DNA of 64,000 bases from Gordius sp. MW1 (GCA_964036665.1 OZ038527.1:20296221-20360220); one strand, 5' to 3'; counted from the stretch's first letter, positions 12,873-23,522 are shown. Notes: generated by a model from the letters alone, not told the origin. Translations and numbers: made by a program.

Positions 12873-13700
12873 GATAGACCTATGATTCCGAAATCGATAA
12901 AGGGGGTCACACAATGAATGCAAGCAAAAATACTATGTTAAATCTTATTTATGCTATTAGTCATTAAAGTTAACCTATAATTCCTCTAATTTTTTCTTAT
13001 TTAACCAGCCTCTTGCTTTTTTAAATTCCTTAACTGTATTATTAAACTGATAACCAACATATCCATTCAACATATATAACCAGCTTCAAAAAACTTCAAG
13101 ATTTATTCAATCCTATATAATCAATACAAGTTTTTTTTTCATCAAATGATGTTGATAATATAAACTAAATTATGTATACTTAAAAGGCTCTGCACAATTT
13201 AGCCATTGTACAACTAAAATTACTTTATTTTTGCATTAATTTAAAAGAATAATATGCTTTAAATAACTTTACAATATTTCTCAATTGATTTACATCACAT
13301 TTATTTCTTCATCCTTATTCCTTAGCAAGACTATTATAGTAGTATATTTAATTACAATATTTCTATACCAATTATATCTCATGAAATTCCAATAAAACTT
13401 ATAGGAAAACATCTGCTATTCAGGCAATACCCAATTATATATTCATACCAATAAACCCTGATCTTCCCTGGATAAATGGTTTAATCTTTTTAAAACAGAT
13501 TATCAAAATTTGAGATAAATACAATTTTATGTTTCATATTATCTTTCATTTATGCAATATAAAATTTTACTGTGCTCATTTATGTACTCCCTGATCTCAC
13601 CTTAAAGGGTTAAATTTATATTGCATAACAACCTACTTTTGCTGTATACCACTTAAATATGAGAATAAACAGACTTATGTTATTACATAAAGGCATAATA
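12873..13700. other. Intergenic, no gene recognised
   Basis: AT-rich stretch between the MITE and the retrotransposon; no coding similarity, RNA gene or defined repeat was seen. The 5' UTR of the following retrotransposon may begin within it. Confidence 0.5.
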
Positions 13701-14047
13701 ACAATATAACACATACCCTGTGAATTCAACCTTGCACGTTTGAAATTCTTATTAATCTTTATTTGTCACCTTACACCCATGGTAGCACTTAAATCTCTAT
13801 GCCCTACATGTAAGAGGAACATTTGTTTAAACAAAAAAAATTGTTTTGTCCCCCATGGCCCATTATCAGCTAAATGCCCTTCATCTGGTAAGCTGGCCCC
13901 TCCAAATATAAATGTCCTCCTACAGCACTAGAAATTGAATCTAATAATAATATTGACATTATACCTAACTCTAGTACATTCTCAGCTACCCCTAATAATG
14001 TTTATTACAGTGATGAGCCTCCTGATTCAACATGGAGTAAAGTCCTT

Positions 14048-14812
14048 TTGGCACATGGCTTCACCCCCACAATTTTAAGAATTCCAAGAGGAGCACGACC
14101 TTGTTTGCAACAATTTTTAATAAACTTGCTAAATACTATAATAAGTGACCCACACAACATTGTTGCATGGGAAAAATTAATCAAATTCTCTTCTCACATT
14201 TTGGCCCCACCCAAATCTAAAGAAACAAACCTATCACAAAAAATTAAAAATGAAATTTTGAATTTTGACATTAATAATACACTTGCAGATTATACACCTG
14301 ATGAACGAAAATTAATATCATCAACTCCAAAGCAAACAGCAACTAGGATATCCAGGAAAATTCACTCTTTTAATATAAAAGGAGCCATGAGACTTTTAGA
14401 GGAGAACAATCCAATTGTAACCCCTAGTCAAGAATCATATGAACACCTCCTTGCCAAACACCTAAAACATTTGTCGCAGTATTGCTTCCCCCTTGTGCCA
14501 TCCAACTTAACCCTAGAATCCTCAGAAATTAGTGAAGCTATCCATTCCTTTCCAATTGACTCTGCTGCAGGTTTGGATGGTATCAAACCAATTTATCTTC
14601 AAGATCTTATTAAAATTGAAAATATCAATTCTTCAATTCTGCTCGTTGCACTAACTAAATTTTGCAATTTAATTATTAATGGCAACATTCCTCAAGAAGT
14701 ACGACCAATAATTTTCGGGGCCAAGTTACTTGCTATTCAAAAACAGAACTCCGGAGAATCATATCTAAAGTTAAATGCAAATCAATCAAGCATAATTTAT
14801 CCCCATCTCTAA
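14048..14812 (+). pseudogene. Retrotransposon ORF, N-terminal and RT fingers part
   Basis: Open frame of about 254 codons; in-frame sequence extends further upstream to about 13930, so the first ATG here may not be the element's start. It begins with AHGFTPTILRIPRGARP and contains the early RT region (SAAGLDGIKPIYLQ, matching the A/GxDGI signature that precedes RT motif A in non-LTR elements). The frame is lost near 14750, where the sequence expected between AKLLAIQK and RRIISKVKCKSI seems deleted and shifted. Downstream the correct frame resumes with SPSLTPHQLGFGVKGGWEIA. Part of a single polyprotein with the next two entries. Confidence 0.8.
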
Positions 14813-14817
14813 CGCCT

Positions 14818-15110
14818 CATCAGCTAGGATTCGGTGTTAAAGGGGGTTGGGAAATAGCTACGCATGCTGCTAGATTGACCCTTGAAAATTTACCGCCTAG
14901 CGAGTCTTTTATAAAATTAGACTTTCAAAATGCCTTTAACAACCTAAATAGAAATTCCTTTATTAACACTTTCATCGATGCTTTTCCCCAATATGCCAAC
15001 TATATTCTTTTAAGCTATGGCACCCCGTCTATTTTAAAATTTGGACAATTTTTCATTGATTCAGCTGAGGGCATTCAACAGGGGGACCCCCTTAGCCCCC
15101 CCTCCCCCCC
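14818..15110 (+). pseudogene. Retrotransposon RT motifs A and B segment
   Basis: Contains the catalytic motif A as FIKLDFQNAFNNLNR (first catalytic Asp in LDFQNAF) and motif B as EGIQQGDPLSP. Immediately after GDPLSP lies a long C-tract (agccccccctcccccccc); the next recognisable residues (LFCMAIKPL) are in another frame. The break therefore looks like slippage in the C-run rather than a real ORF end. Confidence 0.85.
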
Positions 15111-15119
15111 TTATTTTGT

Positions 15120-16490
15120 ATGGCCATCAAACCATTAATAGATGAAATCAACGACAAATGCAATTTGAGGTTAAACGTATGGTATCTCGACGATGCCACC
15201 CTATCAGGCACCACGAAAGAGCTAATCAAAGCTCTTAACATCATTAATGAATACTACATAAAACTTAACCTATCATTAAACGCGACAAAATGTGAAATTT
15301 ATTCTGACAGCACAACTGACATCCACCCATCCTTTGCATCTTTTCTACGCCTCGAGAAGGACGAGGTATTTTTACTAGGTTCTCCAATAGGCGGTCCTGA
15401 ATGCTTAAGAAATTATCTCGACAATAACCTTAAAAATTTAAAATGTAAAAATGAAATTTTTAAGCTTATGCCCGCCCATCACGCATTTTACATATTGAAA
15501 AACTACTTTAATATAGCCAAAATATTATTTTGCTTCCGATCAACAAGCGCATTTTTGCATACACATATTTTACATAATTTCGAAACCCACATAAAATCTG
15601 TCATCGAATCCACCCTGTACTTATCATTCGATACTAACACCTGGCTACAAGCCACATTACCATCAAAATCTGGGGGTCTGGGAATTCGTTCACCAAGCTC
15701 CTTATCCTTGGCCTCATTTATATCATCCCACTTATCCTCAAAATCCATCGTCGCCAAACTAATCTCATACCCCCTTGATGAAACATTTATACAGGCCCTA
15801 TCCCTTTGGAATTTAAATGTTCTACCAGAAAGCTCACCACCACAAACACCAAATCAAAAGGATTGGGATGCATGTTTGGTTTCGCGCTCAGTTGCTTATC
15901 TCCTTTCGAGCTGCGATACCAAACAACATTTCAACCTTAGATCTTTGGTGTTTGATAAATCTGGACATGAATGGCTAGAGGCTTTTCCTAGCAGGTTTTC
16001 CAATATGATGTTAGAGGATTACGAGCTATCCTACAATGTAGCACTACGCCTTGGAATAAAATACACAAAGGCATATGCCTGTAAAAATTGCAACCTGCCT
16101 GTGGATGAAGAAGCACGCCACCCGTTACACTGCAGACTTAATAAACTTAGACACTTGCGACACTCTAAAATTAATTCTATTATCCAGTCAGCCCTTAGAA
16201 AGGCCCAAATTCCATCCATACTTGAACCTTCAGATCCTGCCCTTGAAGGTCGAATGCGTCCTGACGGTTCATCGCTAGTCCCGTGGGAAAATGGTCTCCT
16301 TTTAAAGTGGGATTTTACATGCATAGACCTATTTGCCCCCTCTAATCTTAATTATGACCCCATGGCCCTCGCCGAAGAACGCAAGCTCCAAAAATACAAG
16401 GCTCTTTTGGACTCTAGTATTTTTATCCCAATAGTTTCCTCCTGTTCAGGATCCTATGGAAAAATGGCGTTGCTTTATTCAAAGAAATAG
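15120..16490 (+). CDS. Retrotransposon RT motif C (YLDD), zinc knuckle and restriction-like endonuclease domain
   Basis: Open frame of 456 codons. The ATG at 15120 is internal to the polyprotein (reads on from LFC-MAIKPL). RT motif C is NVWYLDDATLSG, with YLDD where most non-LTR elements have F/YADD. Then come the thumb-like region and SKSGGLGIRSPSS. Near the C-terminus there is a knuckle CKNCNLPVDEEARHPLHC (CX2C...HX3C), followed by MRPDGSSLVPW, KWDFTCID and AEERKLQKYKAL. This is the order of a CCHC knuckle plus PD-(D/E)XK endonuclease: candidate active-site residues are the Asp of RPD, the Asp of WDFT, and Glu/Lys in the AEERK helix. Assignment as nuclease is by motif layout, known for the R2/NeSL type, and is inferred rather than proven. 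No stop or shift within this part. Confidence 0.85.
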   Translation: MAIKPLIDEINDKCNLRLNVWYLDDATLSGTTKELIKALNIINEYYIKLNLSLNATKCEIYSDSTTDIHPSFASFLRLEKDEVFLLGSPIGGPECLRNYLDNNLKNLKCKNEIFKLMPAHHAFYILKNYFNIAKILFCFRSTSAFLHTHILHNFETHIKSVIESTLYLSFDTNTWLQATLPSKSGGLGIRSPSSLSLASFISSHLSSKSIVAKLISYPLDETFIQALSLWNLNVLPESSPPQTPNQKDWDACLVSRSVAYLLSSCDTKQHFNLRSLVFDKSGHEWLEAFPSRFSNMMLEDYELSYNVALRLGIKYTKAYACKNCNLPVDEEARHPLHCRLNKLRHLRHSKINSIIQSALRKAQIPSILEPSDPALEGRMRPDGSSLVPWENGLLLKWDFTCIDLFAPSNLNYDPMALAEERKLQKYKALLDSSIFIPIVSSCSGSYGKMALLYSKK

Positions 16491-16745
16491 GCAGGCGATC
16501 CCCTCCCTCCAAATATTCCCCCGCATTTTTATTAAAACAATCAATAGCCATCTTAATTGCAAAATTTAATTTCAAATCTTTTTTGATTCCTGGCCTCTTC
16601 TAAAAGAGGCAGATGAAAACATATTACTCATATAATGTTTTTTTAATATCATTATTATATATTTGTACCATTTAATATTATGTTTAAATATATATCAATA
16701 AACAAATTTTATCTTAAAAAAAAACTTTATCTGTCTCTGATTTAG

Positions 16746-16904
16746 GCTCGTAATTCTAATTTCGCAAAACCTATAGATGATTCTCGAACTTTAGTGGCTA
16801 GTCAAAAAAAGGTATTTAGAAGAATTGTTAACGCTACAGCCCACCATGGACTTCTTTTTGACCAAACAGCACCTTTTAGCATCAATCAGGAAATAGCTTT
16901 CTAA
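16746..16904 (+). other. Unidentified open stretch of 52 codons after a possible splice acceptor
   Basis: Reading starts directly after ctgatttag and runs ARNSNFAKPIDDSRTLVA... to ...SINQEIAF then TAA. Composition looks protein-like and a possible donor (AAAAAAG|gtattt) lies inside it. It directly follows the retrotransposon 3' A-run, so it could be an isolated host exon or another transposon's debris. No family recognised. Confidence 0.3.
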
Positions 16905-18400
16905 GCCGCTAAAACAAGTAGACCAATAGGCTTCCCTCTAAATGGTCAGTATGTGTCTTAAAATCAATCCATCGCCATAAATGTATGTTTTATCTATAAT
17001 TAATCGTTTTCTATTCAAATTTTATTTACATTATTTTTTGCACATAGTCAGTATTTTAATTCGTTTACCATTTTAAACACCATTTTATATACCTTGACTA
17101 CGGTTTTCACATAAGTTTGAGTATTTTTTTTTTACCTTTTTTCCGCCAGTCATAAACTTCAAATTTTATTTTCCCAATTAATCATCACATTGTGTATGAC
17201 CTTAACAATTTACCTACTTTGTTCATACATTTTTTGCCTTTCAGTTTATTTTATTACTTTATTTAGTTTGCCTCAATATCAAAGCGTCAAGTTAACCACT
17301 TCCTTTTTCTTTAAATCCCATTTGGTACACAATTGAAAAATATCCTACGCATGGGTATTTTTGGTTATATTTTACTTGTAAAGTTTTCTTTTTATAATGG
17401 TGGACTTTTTGTCTTACAAAGCTATTAAAAAATTCCATTAATTGTTTACTAACAATTTTTTTAATCTATCATCCATGTGAAGTTATAGACTATGCACTAT
17501 TCTCAATCACTTTTCTAACCAATTTAAATCGGTTTTATATACTCGTATTAATTATGTCTATTTTTTATATTTGCGCTATGAATTTATATATCTACTTAAA
17601 TTTTATTTTCTCCAACGCAAAAGTTTGGGAAATTTTACGGGGAAAATACGGGAAATAATGGGGAAAATATGGGGGGGAAACTAAAGAGCCCAATATAGGA
17701 TGAATCAACATTATAAATCAATAATATTAACACAAAAAACAATCCTTTCATCATCCAATTTATATTTATTTATGGAAAATCCTACAATAAATGGTCAAAT
17801 AATTTATTAAAGGCATCAAAAAGTTTAATCTAAGCTACGTATATGTAGGAATATTTTATCAACGCCGATCGCTTTCTTATTCGTTATTTCTGCATCTTCA
17901 TTTTTGACTCTAAATATGACCCAGCATAATCATCGGGGGAAGTTAGGCGGTTTAGATTCACTAATTTTTTCTCTATATTACTCTGAATATATCCGAATGT
18001 AAACTATGATTTTGGAAGCCGCACAGAAGGGGCAGTTAAAATATTACACCCCAAGTGGATAACTTAATTAGCGCTCATCCTTTTCCACCAAATTAAAGGT
18101 GTTGTTTAATCAAAGATTGCCCATATAAAATATTTATGAAAATGTTTTTTTTGTAAATATAGGCCCTAGAATAAATCAAGAATTATAACATAATTACGTA
18201 ATAGCTATTTTTAAATCAAATAGGGAGCTTCAATATATAGTAAAATGAAACTTTCAACCAGATATCTATTTTTCAAATATAGACGTTAAATAAATCAAGA
18301 AGCATTAAAAAAATAATCTAATTACTTAATAAGTGATAGTTGAGATCAAATAGGATAAGATGTTTTAAGCGCCGATTTCATTAAAAATTTAATCACCTTG
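16905..18400. other. AT-rich, no gene; short G-rich repeat block at about 17630-17690
   Basis: No coding similarity was seen. At 17630-17690 there is a cluster of GGGAAA-type words (gggaaattttacggggaaaa and so on). A reverse-complement cluster (ttcccgttatttcccatatt and so on) lies at 58860-58930, which suggests one dispersed element in opposite orientations, probably subterminal repeats of a DNA transposon. Confidence 0.4.
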
Positions 18401-18409
18401 AGGTAAAAC

Positions 18410-18915
18410 TAGGTGTTTCGGACCTGGCCATGGGCCCCTACTCTGGAGCCAGCTCTGTCTCTCACGGGTCACTAGTGGCTTTAGGCTCTTTCTAGGAACA
18501 CATTGGGCTACTACACTCCGACCTGGCCTATATTACCCTTAGATTGGGCATGAAATTTAGCTATAGCAGTGTTCAAGTTATAAAAGCAATGTAGATCTAT
18601 GTGCCCAATTCTCCTCACTGCAGATGTACAGGATTTCGACAAGTTTGACACAAACAGTAAATTTAAAAAGGCAAATTCCATCTATAATCGGGTCATTCAA
18701 GCCTTCGTTGGATTAAAGAATGCGCACTGATGGTTCATCACTTTCACCTGGATTATTTATGTTACTCTAACAACAACCATTATCCCCTAGCTTTAGCTGA
18801 TGATCCCATAAACAAATGATTATCGCGATACTTAGACTTTGAAATTTTTGTACCAATTGTAGCAATCTGTTCCTACTACACCAGCAACGTTTTTTCTAAG
18901 GAACGAGTTCAAATT
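18410..18915 (+). pseudogene. Decayed copy of the restriction-like-endonuclease retrotransposon (C-terminal part)
   Basis: Translating across frames gives fragments aligned in order with the intact copy: LDWA/GMKFSYS (compare RLGIKYTKAY), FDKFDTNSKFKKANSIYNRV (compare LRHLRHSKINSIIQSALRKA), YPLALADDPINK (compare DPMALAEERKLQK) and LDFEIFVPIVAICS (compare LDSSIFIPIVSSCS). Many stops and shifts; an old relic. Lies 2 kb downstream of the intact copy on the same strand. Confidence 0.65.
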
Positions 18916-19067
18916 CATTATCTTAAAAAGTTCCTTTTTATTAATTTTATATTAGTAAAAAAAGCATTTTTTTAATCAGATTTTATATTGTTGAAATTCT
19001 AATAATCCACTAGGAGTAGAATGTTTTAATTTAATATATATTATATTCCAAATGGTTGTCTAATAAA

Positions 19068-19389
19068 CATGGGCGTACGCAAGGGGGGGGGGGGGCGGCT
19101 GCCCCCCCCCCAATTAAAAAAAAATTTTAATACAAAAACCCTAACAAATTAAAATAAAATTTGTTTTGCCCCCCCCCCCTAATTAGCCGGAGGGGGGCAG
19201 CCGGACCCCCTGCCCCCCCCCCCCCTCTAATTTGCCAGGGGGCAGGGGGTCTGGCTGCCCACATTTTTGGACGTCGATACCTTTTTTTTTGCTCTTAGGA
19301 AAATTTTTGGATGTCGAGACCTTTTTTTTTGCTCTCAGTGAAATTTTAATCTGCCCCCCCCCCTAATTCAAAACCTGCGTATGCCCATG
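19068..19389. mobile_element. MITE of the CATGGGCGTAGCCAG family with exact 8-bp target duplication
   Basis: Termini CATGGGCGTACGCAAG and CCTGCGTATGCCCATG are imperfect inverted repeats. The flanks CTAATAAA (19060-19067) and CTAATAAA (19390-19397) are identical. The interior has long C/G homopolymers and a repeated phrase ATTTTTGGA(C/T)GTCGA(T/G)ACC. No coding capacity. Confidence 0.88.
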
Positions 19390-19397
19390 CTAATAAA

Positions 19398-20618
19398 CAA
19401 ATTCCATTATCTTCAGACAATAGTTAACTAAAACGCCATTCTATATTTAATATGGATTTATTCTAAATCTGAATTAAATTAAAGCCATATTATCTTAAGT
19501 TACATTTTTGTATATAAATTTCTTAGAAATTTTTTAAAAACTAGCGAGTTGAAGGGTCTATAAATTTTATATTTTTCGTCTAGTAAGTTAAGATATAAGT
19601 TTGAAAAATATTATATTAATTCTATAGGACTTCACCACAATTCATAAATATGCTTATTGATTAATCAAAATTAGTTGCAATCAAGTTTAGATGGAGGCAT
19701 GACAATTTTTTAATGCACCGAGAAGTTTGGGAGGAAAAGTTATGACAAGGAAATTTTACCACGAAAATATTGCAATAGATAGTTTAATACCAAAATAAAT
19801 TTTATTAAATTTTTTTTTAATTAACAATAAAATTCACGACAAATTTTAAGAGATCAATATGACCCTGGCCGCCCAAATGCCATGTATCTCGTATACTATA
19901 CAAAATGGGCAAAATTTGTACAAACTGACATTCTTTTAAATCTATTAAGAATTAAAATCTCATTTATTGTAAAATTTTTTGGTATAAATTAAAATATGCC
20001 CTGTGTCATATTAGCCCGTAAAACCAGCAAATGGTTGAACATTTTACTTCCGATATTTTATTATTGATTTCTTTTAATAAAGCCTGCTTTAATAGTTCAC
20101 CCTAGAGACCTGCACGGCCCGGCCCGCGGACGGCCTAAAAGCCCGGCCCGCGGGCCAGGTTTGGACGGACTTGGACGGGTTCTGCTTAAAAATAAAACAA
20201 CGGGCGGGCCCGGACGGGCCGTAATATTACTTTACGGGCTCAGGCCGGGCCTAGATATACTTAAGCCCGTTAAAAGCCCGTGACAAAAACAATTAGAACT
20301 AGCATAAAAGAAGGTGTTTATATAATGTTCTAAATTGAAATTATTTTATGTCTATTAAATTATCAAGGAAAGTTAAATTTTATTTCCATCTTAGTTCATT
20401 AATTCATCAATATCTCACCCCCATTATATATGTTAAAGATAATATATACATGTGACCTCTTGCTGTAGCCAATTTAAATTAGAAGGGGCAGTTTAGGTAG
20501 AGCAAAAAATGATCAAAAATTTTGGATTTGCAGGGGCGTCAGCTGTCCATCCTTGCCTCCCCATTTATCTCTTGCAATATTGAGTGAATTAATTTAATAT
20601 TATGTAAGATTTTTTATT
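19398..20618. other. AT-rich spacer with a GC-rich repeat block at 20110-20285
   Basis: No gene recognised. 20110-20285 is a cluster of GGCCCG/CGGGCC words (cggcccggcccgcggacgg and so on), the same type of subterminal GC-rich repeats seen in the hAT element at 26642-27728 and in blocks at 47690-48390, 51040-51640, 54630-55220 and 59330-59500. Clear ends were not found here. Confidence 0.5.
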
Positions 20619-20727
20619 AATTGCTATGCAATTTATGGGCCTTTGGTTGTCCATCCAATTCGTCCTGTCCAACTTGAAATTTTTCAATAATTGCCGTGGA
20701 AATTTAAACGATCTTCTAATGGCTGTC
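20619..20727 (+). repeat. Copy of the AATTGC-palindrome repeat family, left part
   Basis: Starts with AATTGCTATGCAATT (20619-20633), followed by TATGGGCCTTTGGTTGTCC, CAACTTGAAATTTTTCAA and TAATGGCTGT. The same order of words is seen at 28321 and 33987. It is interrupted by the hAT element that starts at 20728. Confidence 0.8.
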
Positions 20728-21457
20728 TAGGGCTGCACCGATATTGGTATCGGTATCGGTACCGATATCACGATTTTTTAACGATATCGGTTATTAATCG
20801 TACCGATACCGATACTTGAAACTTTTTTTACAAATATTATATTTGTTAGAGCTCTATATCTATATACTTTTTAAATTAAATTTTACTTAATTGCTCTTAA
20901 ATCTTATTTATTTTTTCATTGATTCATTCATTCAAATTTCTACCGCCACTTATTTATATTATTATGTAAGTTAGTTCGTATTTACAATTTATAATGTAAT
21001 GTATTTAGGTCTAAAAGTAAAAGCAAGTCATTAATATGGAATTATTTTATAATTGATGAGAACTCAGCGTCAGCACATATTGCAGCCTTTACAATTGATA
21101 ACTGCAATAAAAAAGTTTTACATTAGAATATTGGGCAACAAATAGTTCCGATTTGCCAATATTAGCAACACTGGCCAGAAAATATCTGTTGTCACCCGCC
21201 ACATCTATCCCTTCTGAATCTATTTTTAGTATAACTGGTGATATTGATAATCCACATTAAAGATCTCTTCTACCTGAGACTATCGAAAAATTACTATTTA
21301 TGAAAAAAATTTTTGGAATATTTTAAATAAAGCTTTATAAATATTAACTAACAAGTCTAATTTTTAAGATGTAAAATATCGGTATCGGTATATTTATTTA
21401 AATATCGGTAGTATTGGTATCGGTATCGGTTGAAAATTTGATATCGGTGCAGCCCTA
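20728..21457 (+). mobile_element. hAT element, internally deleted, with BED-finger and dimerisation-domain remnants
   Basis: Inverted ends TAGGGCTGCACCGATAT / ATATCGGTGCAGCCCTA with GGTATC-rich subterminal repeats. Inside, broken frames read SKSKSLIWNYF (BED zinc-finger-like start) and, near 21130-21290, NSSDLPILATLARKYLLSPAT then SIPSESIFSITGDI and LLPETIEKLLFMKK, the classic hAT C-terminal dimerisation region. It is inserted into an AATTGC-family repeat after TAATGGCTGT; the flank word CTGT recurs on the right (CTGTC/CTGTG), so the usual 8-bp duplication is not perfectly preserved. Confidence 0.85.
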
Positions 21458-21462
21458 CTGTG

Positions 21463-21580
21463 GACCCCTCTAAACCTAGAAATTTGTTAAAATTATGACT
21501 CAAATTTTAAAAAAAGTTCATTTTGCCCCGCTTTAAATCATTATTGTCCCCCTCTAATTCCAATGCTGCATACGCCCATG
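21463..21580. mobile_element. Truncated MITE of the CATGGGCGTAGCCAG family (right end)
   Basis: Ends CCAATGCTGCATACGCCCATG. The inner part (aaatttgttaaaattatg, CATTTTGCCCCGCTTTAAA) matches the copy at 12718-12872. The left end is missing. Confidence 0.65.
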
Positions 21581-21990
21581 GAAGTTTATAAAGACCACAG
21601 TCATGGTTTTCTCGGTTTTAGTTTTTATTTAGCTTTTTTTATCATCATTTGTGATTTATGTTTTACGCCTATTGGATTTAGAATGTTTTGGAATTACAAG
21701 TCGGGCTAGGATAAATGCGATTGTTTTTAAAGATAATATAATGTTTTTGAATCAATGGACAGTTACTACATGTTTAATTGAACAGCTTTAAATCATATTG
21801 CTTTTATTATTATACGGCTCTAATATTTAAAATTAAACGATTCATATAAACATACTAATACAAAATGATTCTACGTAAAACAATTGAGCAATAATCATGC
21901 AAGTAAAATGGAAAAAATATTTGCACGTGAAATTGCATTAATCCGCATGTATATATAAAATTCTTCTGTAAATGGTAACGATGCCCAAAA

Positions 21991-22789
21991 TTATCTGGTG
22001 TTGGATGTTCCAACGAAAATTATTTTTGACTCGGAAGGTATGATTTTGAATTTCGTATATTTCGGAGTGGGTTTAGAATTATTCATATCTTGTTTTTGAA
22101 TCAAAGGCATTGTCGGGGCTGCTGAAGGGTCTAACCATGTTTTGTTGTTGTTATCATGGGATTCTTTAGCCATTTTTATTCTTTTCAGTTTGGAACGTTT
22201 ATTTTGAAACCAATTTTTAACCTAAAAACATTAAATAATGTGAGTTATACATATCTCCCCCCTTCAATAATATATAAGCTTATAAACAGAATATAGCATT
22301 GCATCTAAAATCTACTTGTGTGGGGGTTAAATTTAAGTGGTTTGCCACGCATTGTCTCTGTAAGAATGATATGTAAGAATGAGATGAATATATGACTTCC
22401 AGATAATCGGTCTGATTTTGTGTAAAACTAGACTTAGTCTTTTTCAACACTTCGAACGGAGTTCGCCTAAAATAAGTTTTTATATTAAAATCATAAGGTA
22501 ATTTATAATACTGTTTTAGGGTTGAATGATGGACCATAGGCTGAACATCACGGTTTACGACTACTGGTTGTACGTTGCTAAAGATAGGAATATTTTTTGG
22601 GAAGGGTATATCTTGGAGATATTCGATATCTTTGATGATTCTTTTAATGTTTAAGACATCTGGTATAGTCCAAGTTTGTGAGTATTTAGTTCGATCAGTT
22701 TCCATATTCAACAATACATCTATGACCGATTGATGACCGTACCTATAGAATTGATCATATTTTTCAAATCTAGGATCATATGGAAACAT
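21991..22789 (-). CDS. Divergent homeodomain transcription factor (ANTP-class-like, WFQNKRSK)
   Basis: DNA-binding homeodomain protein of 234 residues in two exons: 22789-22316 and 22221-21991 (94-bp GT-AG intron, phase 0). The homeodomain occupies residues 115-174, near the C-terminus. Conserved core positions are present: F8, L16, Y25, A35, L38, L40, V45, W48, F49, Q50, N51, R53. The intron falls exactly between homeodomain positions 44 and 45 (TPTQ | VKNWFQNKRSKLKR), a position shared by several animal homeobox families. The string WFQNKRSK resembles Dlx proteins, but position 47 is Asn where ANTP-class members have Ile or Val, and helices 1-2 (KSSFTQNQTDYLEV, SFLQRQCVANHLNL) are divergent. 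Family assignment (Dlx-like or other) is tentative. Start: first ATG (MFPYDPRFEKYDQF). The N-terminal 114 residues have no recognised motif; the tail is polar. No neighbouring homeobox gene is seen. Confidence 0.88.
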
Positions 22790-23522
22790 GATTCTAATCG
22801 TAGAGAAATTAATTAAAATATTAAATTAATTTAAATAGCAGTTTATATAGTCAATAAAAGGCGGCAATTTCTTAATTGATATTTACTGGATTGACCCTTA
22901 CATAACTATTCTTTTGTCCCTCACTATTCATTGACACCTAACTGGAGTTAAGGAGCCGTTCAGAAAAACATCTTTTGTTATCATATTGACATGTACCATC
23001 TCTTTAGCATTGATGGCGTAGGGTATATTCTTGTTTATGCTGTAAGACTCTGAATGACCATTGAGAGAGAAGACAATGCAGACATACTGGCGACTTCTTT
23101 CAACAATAGAAGTTACGTTTAACACTTTGATGTTCAGTGAGTTTAACGTAAATTATGCGATGGATAGGTGAGATATATAACCTTGATAGGTTATAAATTA
23201 TTAAGTTTTATCTTAATGACTTTTTACATAAAGATGTGTCTATAACAAATAAAATAATTTAATCGCTTTAATCAATGACATCGCAAGGGGACGCAATATT
23301 AAGTCAAAAATATTGAAATTTTAACACCTAGATAATATTAAATTTTTAGTTCATTCATCAATTTCCTACGTTATTATCATTATGTATATAATTTAATTTG
23401 GCTCGCTAAGTGCACCTGAAATATAGTGAATTTTTAGCCATTTTAAAACAAAAAAATATAAGCAGAAGTTTCTAAACAATTCTGTCTGATACATTGACAA
23501 GGTGTAAATCTTTTTGTGATAT
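22790..23522. other. Upstream of the homeobox gene; no confirmed gene
   Basis: AT-rich. A minus-strand open stretch at 22928-23125 (ends LNGSLTPVRCQ) has no ATG start and no recognised family, so it is not annotated as a gene. The promoter of the homeobox gene should lie within this interval. Confidence 0.45.

Larger units (their letters stand above)
13735..16725 (+). mobile_element. Non-LTR retrotransposon with restriction-like endonuclease (nearly complete)
   Basis: Boundaries approximate. Order along the element: N-terminal Cys/His cluster (about 13790-13890, CPTCKRNICLNKKNC), a helical region, the reverse transcriptase, a palm/thumb region, a C-terminal zinc knuckle and a PD-(D/E)XK-like domain, then a short AT-rich 3' part ending in an A-run near 16711-16722. 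The reading frame is broken by a small deletion/shift near 14750-14815 and a shift in a run of C at about 15088-15110. The rest is open, so decay is recent. Two more decayed copies lie in this window (18.4 and 31.3 kb). An APE endonuclease, as in the RTE LINE at 24 kb, is absent. Confidence 0.8.

Noticed and set aside
20735..21440. CRISPR-like array because of repeated GGTATCGG words
   Set aside because: They are subterminal repeats of a hAT element; no regular spacers, and the genome is eukaryotic.
22928..23125. Minus-strand open stretch ending LNGSLTPVRCQ as a gene
   Set aside because: No ATG, an in-frame stop just upstream, no family similarity; only a weak acceptor could rescue it.
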